NCBI GenBank assembly: GCA_964635995.1
Contig: CAZWRA010000036.1
Coordinates: 1-10,404, forward strand
Reading direction: 5' to 3'
DNA length: 10,404 bases
From: JAGQLF01 sp964635995
GTDB lineage: Bacteria > Patescibacteriota > Dojkabacteria > J137
Part shown: positions 6,307 to 10,404 of the stretch, piece by piece
Position numbering within the stretch: the first letter of the stretch is position 1
Layout of the letters: each line of letters opens with the position of its first letter
Translations under genes and position numbers: made by a program
Notes under the pieces: model-generated
What the model saw: the letters and a program-made list of their open reading frames with translations, nothing else
Told to the model about the DNA's origin: nothing
The model's database searches: none

Positions 6307-6367
6307 ATATAATCTGAAATCATAAAGCAGTACTTTCTTGAACTCTTTAAATTCGTAATTTTTAATT

Positions 6368-6405
6368 CCCCGCCTGCAACGCTATGTCTAGCATTACGGG
6401 CAGGG
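6368..6405. repeat. GC-rich imperfect palindrome, REP/MITE-like
   Basis: Left arm CCCCGCCTGCAACGCTA (6368-6384) and right arm TAGCATTACGGGCAGGG (6389-6405) face each other around a 4-nt TGTC loop. Of 17 positions, 13 are standard pairs. On the minus-strand RNA three of the other four become G-U pairs, leaving one mismatch; on the plus strand three are C-A mismatches. AATT flanks both sides. GC content is far above the surrounding AT-rich spacer, which suggests a dispersed mobile-type palindrome. There is no T-tract on either side, so it is not a standard terminator. It occupies the -35 side of the downstream TATAAT promoter. Confidence 0.7.
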
Positions 6406-6411
6406 TAATTG

Positions 6412-6417
6412 TATAAT
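6412..6417 (+). promoter_or_regulatory. -10 box for a leaderless transcript of the small gene-recG operon
   Basis: A perfect TATAAT ends 6 nt before the ATG at 6424, so the expected transcription start falls on or next to the first base of the start codon. No good -35 is seen; the region 16-18 nt upstream belongs to the GC-rich palindrome. This is the only plausible plus-strand promoter seen before the recG operon. Confidence 0.55.
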
Positions 6418-6423
6418 TTCCTA

Positions 6424-6549
6424 ATGGACTCACTTAAACGAATAGCAAAAAAACTTAGATTAAAAAAAATTAGTCAAATCCTATTAACAGTAATATTAGC
6501 TGCAAGCCTGTTAATCGCCCCACTACTAGCCTTATTTTCAGTTCTTTAA
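6424..6549 (+). CDS. Small single-span membrane protein upstream of recG
   Basis: This 41-codon frame has a strongly basic N-terminus (MDSLKRIAKKLRLKK, seven Lys/Arg in 15) followed by an uninterrupted hydrophobic stretch from about residue 19 to the end (ILLTVILAASLL, then IAPLLALFSVL). That pattern predicts one membrane span with the basic end inside the cell. The TATAAT box 6 nt upstream implies a leaderless message starting at this ATG, and recG begins only 9 nt after the stop, so both are probably co-transcribed. The family is not recognised. It could be a real small membrane protein, a leader-type ORF for recG, or chance, but the clean basic-then-hydrophobic design and precise promoter placement favour a real gene. 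Confidence 0.6.
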   Translation: MDSLKRIAKKLRLKKISQILLTVILAASLLIAPLLALFSVL

Positions 6550-6558
6550 ACAGAAATA

Positions 6559-8532
6559 ATGAAACTTGAATCTAGTATTACGTCACTCAAATACATTAGT
6601 GATCGATATGAAGGTAAACTTAACTCTTTAGGTATCTATACTATTAAAGATTTACTTACATACTTTCCTAGAAAATACACTGACTCTTCAGAAGTTCACA
6701 AGATTTCAGATATTGCTTTCGAAGATGTCTATACAATTCAAGCTAAGGTTATAAATATTAAAAACGTAAGACTAAACGGTAGAAGAACTCTTCAAACTGG
6801 AAAAGTTGAAGATTTTTCTGGAAAATTAAATATTCAATTTTTTAATCAGCCATATTTAACCAAGGCTCTAAAAAATGGTGAAACATATCTTTTTAGAGGA
6901 AAGTCAAAGATAAAAGGCAAGAATATTGTTTTCTATCCAAGCTCATATGATGAAGTAAAAGAGGAAGAAGAGAGCATTAACTTAGGAAGAATAAGTCCTG
7001 AATATAGCCTAACAGAAGGTATTTCAAAGAAATGGTTAAGGAAAAGAATAAAAGAACTATTAGATATTACAAAAGAAAAAGAATTTAAAATACCAGTAGA
7101 AGAGGAGATTTTAACTGAGGATTCTCTGAAGACTTTTTTAAACGAGATACACTTCCCTAAAAATGAGAAGAGTTTAAAAACTGCAAAGGATGCGCTCTCA
7201 ATTTTAGAAATGACAAATATTCATTTAAAGGTGAAACAGCAATTAGAAAAGAAACTTAAGAAAATCTCATCATACTTTCCAAATGACGTAAAAGATAATT
7301 TAAAAGAAATTTTTACATATATTCCATTTAAAATAACAAAAGACCAGAAAAAAGCAGTTGAACTAATTATTAATAATTTACACGATAAAAGAAAACTCGA
7401 TGTACTTCTACAAGGAGACGTAGGTTCTGGAAAAACTATTATCGCCTTTATACTAGCTTATCTCTTCGCTAAAGAAGGAAAACAAGTTGTTATGTTAGCT
7501 CCTACAACAGTTCTTGCAAAACAACACTACGACAATGCTGTGAAACTGTTTTCGTGTAATAAAGATATGAAAATAGAGCTCGTATCTTCAGAAATAAAAG
7601 AAAGAAACAAAGGTGCTTTTTTAATTGGAACAACAGCGCTCTTACACCGAAAGAAAGATGTTTTAGATAAGATTGAACTTTTAATAGTTGATGAACAACA
7701 TAGGTTTGGTGTTGTTCAAAGAGAAGAATTATTAGGAAAAAAGAACAACTATACTCACTTTATAAACATGACAGCTACACCAATTCCAAGAACTATCGCT
7801 GAGGTATTTTTTAAAGACATAGATGTTTTCACGATTAAAAGTAAACCAAAAGGAAGAAAAGAAGTTAAAACCTTCCTAGTTCCAGATGAGAAGAGAGAAG
7901 ATATTTATGACTGGTTGAATAATAAAATTATTAATGATCAAGACCAAGTTTATTGGATTTGTCCTTTAATTACAGAATCTGAAGATAGTAATAATATATC
8001 TGTTGAAGAAGTATATAAAAAAGTAAAAAAGAAACTTCCTAAAGTTAGAGTACAAATGCTTCATGGAAAAATGAAAGCTACAGAAAAACAGAAAATTATG
8101 AAACAGTATTCAGATGGAGAATTTGACATTTTAGTATCGACTACTGTTATTGAGATTGGAGTTGATGTAGCTAATGCTACTGTCATGGTTATTGAAAACG
8201 CTGAAATGTTTGGATTAGCTCAACTGCACCAAATAAGAGGAAGAGTAGGAAGAGGCGATAAACAAAGTTATTGTTTCTTATTTACTGATCCTGAAATTAA
8301 TCCTGAAGCAAAAGAAAGGTTAGAATTCTTTACTAAAACTAAGGATGGATTAAAGATCGCAGAATATGATTTATTCAGAAGAGGTCCTGGAGAAGTTTAC
8401 GGAACAAAACAATCAGGAATACCTAATTTAAAAATTGCTAATATTCTAGATCTAGATTTAATAAAAAAGACTAAATCAATAGCAGAAAAGGTTTATAATC
8501 TAGGCATTAGAGAAATTTCACTTTTTAGCTAG
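6559..8532 (+). CDS. recG: ATP-dependent DNA helicase RecG
   Basis: RecG drives fork regression and branch migration of Holliday junctions and R-loops, working in the cytoplasm on stalled forks. The 657-residue product is slightly shorter than the usual 680-700. The N-terminal wedge with its OB fold covers about residues 55-130 (DVYTIQAKV, FSGKLNIQFFN). Helicase domain 1 carries Walker A GDVGSGKT (286-293), the DEQH box (378-381) and TATPIPRT (405-412). Domain 2 carries STTVIEIGVDV and QIRGRVGRG (558-566). RGPGEVYGTKQSG (608-620) is the RecG-specific C-terminal hook. The ATG follows the small membrane gene by 9 nt with no Shine-Dalgarno sequence, and uppP begins 5 nt after the TAG stop. Confidence 0.98.
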   Translation: MKLESSITSLKYISDRYEGKLNSLGIYTIKDLLTYFPRKYTDSSEVHKISDIAFEDVYTIQAKVINIKNVRLNGRRTLQTGKVEDFSGKLNIQFFNQPYLTKALKNGETYLFRGKSKIKGKNIVFYPSSYDEVKEEEESINLGRISPEYSLTEGISKKWLRKRIKELLDITKEKEFKIPVEEEILTEDSLKTFLNEIHFPKNEKSLKTAKDALSILEMTNIHLKVKQQLEKKLKKISSYFPNDVKDNLKEIFTYIPFKITKDQKKAVELIINNLHDKRKLDVLLQGDVGSGKTIIAFILAYLFAKEGKQVVMLAPTTVLAKQHYDNAVKLFSCNKDMKIELVSSEIKERNKGAFLIGTTALLHRKKDVLDKIELLIVDEQHRFGVVQREELLGKKNNYTHFINMTATPIPRTIAEVFFKDIDVFTIKSKPKGRKEVKTFLVPDEKREDIYDWLNNKIINDQDQVYWICPLITESEDSNNISVEEVYKKVKKKLPKVRVQMLHGKMKATEKQKIMKQYSDGEFDILVSTTVIEIGVDVANATVMVIENAEMFGLAQLHQIRGRVGRGDKQSYCFLFTDPEINPEAKERLEFFTKTKDGLKIAEYDLFRRGPGEVYGTKQSGIPNLKIANILDLDLIKKTKSIAEKVYNLGIREISLFS

Positions 8533-8537
8533 TAAAA

Positions 8538-9362
8538 ATGGGTACATTACAAATTGCGATTTTAGCAGTGCTTCAGGGCCTTACTGAGTTTATACCAGTT
8601 TCAAGCTCCGGACATTTAATTATAATATCGAAATTTCTTTCATCAGAAACTGGAGCTGAAGAGATCGGGACAGTAATTGTTTTTTTACATTTAGGAACAC
8701 TACTTGCAGTTCTACTGCACTATAGAAAATTCATTTTTGAAATTTTAAATGGAATTCTAAAAAGAGAGCAAAAGGCATTAATTACTTCAAGAAATATTAT
8801 AATAACAAGTATCCCAGTTTTTATTTTCGGATTGCTTTTCACAGTCTTTGTAGAAGAGAATTTATCTCGTAATGCTCAGTTTTTTATAGCCTGTATTGCT
8901 TTAATAATAACTGGTAGCTTATTTATCTTTTCAGAGAGATCAATAAAAAGACTTTACGATAGATCTCTAACATCAGATACAATTGATCCTAAAAGAGCAT
9001 TTATAATCGGATTGTTTCAATCAGTAGGAATCCTATATGGAGTCTCAAGATCTGGAATAACCTTATTAGGTTCAAGGTTGCAAAATATGAGTAATAAAGA
9101 TTCTCTAGACTATGCGTTTTTAGTTAGTATTCCAGTTCTAATTGCAGCAAGTTCCTTTACATTAATTACTGAACTAGAATCAGTTTTAGAAAGTGTAAGT
9201 ATTGAAAATATTATTTTAGGAATCGTAATTTCAGCAGTAACAGGTTATGCTTCAATAGCATTTCTTCTATCATTTTTAAGAAAAAGAAGTTTAAGAGTTT
9301 TTGGAATTTACTGCTTAGGCTTTGGTATTATCTCTTTAATATTAAATTTTGTTATCAATTAA
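8538..9362 (+). CDS. uppP: Undecaprenyl-diphosphate phosphatase
   Basis: This integral membrane enzyme removes one phosphate from undecaprenyl diphosphate, recycling the lipid carrier used by murein synthases such as the penicillin-binding protein encoded in this window. The 274-residue product shows both active-site signatures: LQGLTEFIPVSSSGH (12-26, with Glu17 and His26) and GVSRSGIT (168-175, with Arg171). Several hydrophobic spans lie between and after them, and FLHLGTLLAVLL (49-60) is the conserved second helix region. Length is normal for the BacA/UppP family. The start has no clear ribosome site. The TAA stop is directly followed by the ATG of the next gene, so translation is probably coupled along the operon. 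Confidence 0.97.
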   Translation: MGTLQIAILAVLQGLTEFIPVSSSGHLIIISKFLSSETGAEEIGTVIVFLHLGTLLAVLLHYRKFIFEILNGILKREQKALITSRNIIITSIPVFIFGLLFTVFVEENLSRNAQFFIACIALIITGSLFIFSERSIKRLYDRSLTSDTIDPKRAFIIGLFQSVGILYGVSRSGITLLGSRLQNMSNKDSLDYAFLVSIPVLIAASSFTLITELESVLESVSIENIILGIVISAVTGYASIAFLLSFLRKRSLRVFGIYCLGFGIISLILNFVIN

Positions 9363-9818
9363 ATGAGAGAAGTCGTTGTTATTTTAGACAATATTAGATC
9401 TGCTTTAAATGTAGGTGCAATCTTTAGAACTTGCGATGGAGCAGGAGTAAAATCTTTAATCTTATCTGGGATTACTCCATATCCTCCCCATCCAAAAGTC
9501 GTGAAAACAGCTATCGGAGCAGAAGAGAGCGTAAATTTTAAACATACAAAAGATTTAATTGATGAAATAAATAAATTAAAAGAAGATGGTTTTAAAATAG
9601 TTTCAATAGAACAAACTGATTCATCTAAAAACTTTTTTGAAGCTGAATTATCAGAAAAAATAGTTCTTATTTTTGGAAATGAATTAACTGGTGTTTCATC
9701 TGAGGTTTTATCTCAATCAGATTTAGTACTTGAGTTACCAATGCGAGGTGAAAAAAATTCTTTGAATGTAGCTACTACTGTCGGCATAGTTTTATATAAT
9801 ACAATGTTTTCACGATGA
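9363..9818 (+). CDS. SpoU-family RNA 2'-O-methyltransferase, TrmL/TrmH-like
   Basis: SpoU (SPOUT) enzymes transfer a methyl group from S-adenosylmethionine to ribose 2'-OH of tRNA or rRNA and bind the cofactor in a C-terminal trefoil knot. All three motifs are present in 151 residues: NIRSALNVGAIFRTCDGAG (10-28, with Asn16 and Arg22), FGNELTGVS (104-112) and LPMRGEKNSLNVATTVGI (125-142). There is no N-terminal substrate-recognition extension, so the size matches TrmL-like minimal enzymes rather than RlmB. The exact target, such as a tRNA wobble nucleotide, cannot be read from sequence. It starts immediately after the uppP stop, and its TGA stop overlaps the rsmD start in ATGA. Confidence 0.93.
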   Translation: MREVVVILDNIRSALNVGAIFRTCDGAGVKSLILSGITPYPPHPKVVKTAIGAEESVNFKHTKDLIDEINKLKEDGFKIVSIEQTDSSKNFFEAELSEKIVLIFGNELTGVSSEVLSQSDLVLELPMRGEKNSLNVATTVGIVLYNTMFSR

Positions 9819-10369
9819 TTAAACCAAGAATAATTGCAGGAGAATATAAAAACAGAGGCCTTAATGTTCCTGACAATGCTAGACCTGTTACAGATCGTGT
9901 TAAACAACAGCTTTTTGACTTAATTCAGGAATTTATACCTAATGCATCAGTATTAGATTTATATGCTGGTAGTGGTAATTTAGGACTTGAAGCATTAAGT
10001 CGAGGAGCCCAAAACGTTATATTTGTTGATAATGATAAAGAAGCAACTAGTTCAATAAATAAAAATATCAAAAACATTAAAGTTCATGAAACAAAAGTTA
10101 CAGTTATAAATCAGGAAGTAGAGAAGTTTCTTAAGGTTAATAAAAAGTCTTTTGATTTAGTTTTTATTGATCCACCATTTAGCCAACATTCTGATTTAGA
10201 GATAAACTTATATGGAAAGCTAATTAATCCTGAAGGACTTATTGTCTTAAAAATAGATAATGAACAAATCGAAAAAATTGAAATTCCTTCTAATTTAGAA
10301 TTAGTTTATTCAAAAAAAATCGGCATAAATAACCTTTTTTTCCTTAAAATGACCTCTAAAGGTAGATAA
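9815..10369 (+). CDS. rsmD: 16S rRNA (guanine966-N2)-methyltransferase RsmD
   Basis: RsmD methylates G966 of 16S rRNA on assembling 30S subunits, using S-adenosylmethionine. The 184-residue product has the family N-terminus RIIAGEYKNRGLNVP with RPVTDRVKQQLFD (23-35), the cofactor motif DLYAGSGNLGLEALSRGA (48-65), VDND at the acidic second strand (71-74), and catalytic IDPPF (118-122). Length matches the family. It overlaps the SpoU gene by 4 nt (ATGA), so it is translated by coupling. In many bacteria coaD follows rsmD; here the next frame begins 17 nt later but is too short to identify. Confidence 0.95.
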   Translation: MIKPRIIAGEYKNRGLNVPDNARPVTDRVKQQLFDLIQEFIPNASVLDLYAGSGNLGLEALSRGAQNVIFVDNDKEATSSINKNIKNIKVHETKVTVINQEVEKFLKVNKKSFDLVFIDPPFSQHSDLEINLYGKLINPEGLIVLKIDNEQIEKIEIPSNLELVYSKKIGINNLFFLKMTSKGR

Positions 10370-10386
10370 TTACCAGATAAGGACAA

Positions 10387-10404
10387 ATGAATTTTATCAA
10401 AAAT
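10387..10404 (+). CDS. Start of an unidentified gene, cut by the window end
   Basis: An ATG at 10387 opens MNFIKN and runs off the window edge. AAGGA (10379-10383) lies 3 nt before it, a recognisable though close Shine-Dalgarno sequence, and the position 17 nt after rsmD fits continuation of the same operon. Six codons are too few to name a product. Confidence 0.45.

Noticed and set aside
1..10404. Recoded UGA (Gly), as in Gracilibacteria or Absconditabacteria
   Set aside because: No in-frame TGA occurs inside the long genes, and TGA ends the SpoU gene in an ATGA overlap. The stops in the broken nuclease gene are TAA and TAG, so recoding would not repair it.

Overview
This AT-rich bacterial window has tightly packed genes, overlapping reading frames, several starts with no visible Shine-Dalgarno sequence, and at least one apparently leaderless gene. 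Every long frame uses the standard code: TGA ends the SpoU methyltransferase gene, and no internal TGA occurs in the long genes. Compactness, weak ribosome sites, a class A penicillin-binding protein with a long C-terminal beta-rich extension, and general gene style suggest a member of the Candidate Phyla Radiation (Patescibacteria). That placement is inference; no phylogenetic marker was compared.

Left block (+ strand, 63-1268). A good sigma-70-type promoter (TTGAGA-17-TATAAT) drives the classical translation operon infC-rpmI-rplT. The infC frame has no ATG, GTG or TTG until deep in the gene. Its likely start is AUU at 122, the rare codon that lets IF3 limit its own synthesis in other bacteria. 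rpmI begins 38 nt inside infC, and rplT follows rpmI after 3 nt. A strong hairpin with T-tracts in both directions (about 1240-1268) ends this operon and the convergent gene.

Central block (- strand, 6306 to 1281). In transcription order this holds an extended -10 promoter, tRNA-Ser(UGA), a frameshifted PD-(D/E)XK nuclease-like gene, a uracil-DNA glycosylase superfamily gene whose start overlaps the end of the nuclease frame, a short heptanucleotide repeat, a second extended -10 promoter, and a 1027-residue bifunctional class A penicillin-binding protein. The nuclease reading is spread over all three frames and becomes continuous only if four small frame shifts are corrected, three of them at or near poly-A runs. 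It is either a decaying gene, one carrying assembly indels, or one needing slippage.

Right block (+ strand, 6368 to the end). A GC-rich 38-bp imperfect palindrome sits directly upstream of a TATAAT box placed 6 nt before the ATG of a 41-residue single-span membrane protein. That small gene leads a compact operon: recG, uppP (9360-9362 stop directly followed by the next ATG), a SpoU/TrmL-like RNA methyltransferase, rsmD (4-nt ATGA overlap), and the first six codons of another gene.

Together the genes cover ribosome making and RNA modification (IF3, L35, L20, SpoU methylase, RsmD, tRNA-Ser), wall synthesis (PBP1-type enzyme and the undecaprenyl-diphosphate phosphatase that recycles its lipid carrier) and DNA repair (RecG, uracil-DNA glycosylase-like, nuclease remnant). 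Most of the window is housekeeping. The least explained parts are the nuclease remnant, the palindrome, and the leaderless small membrane gene ahead of recG.
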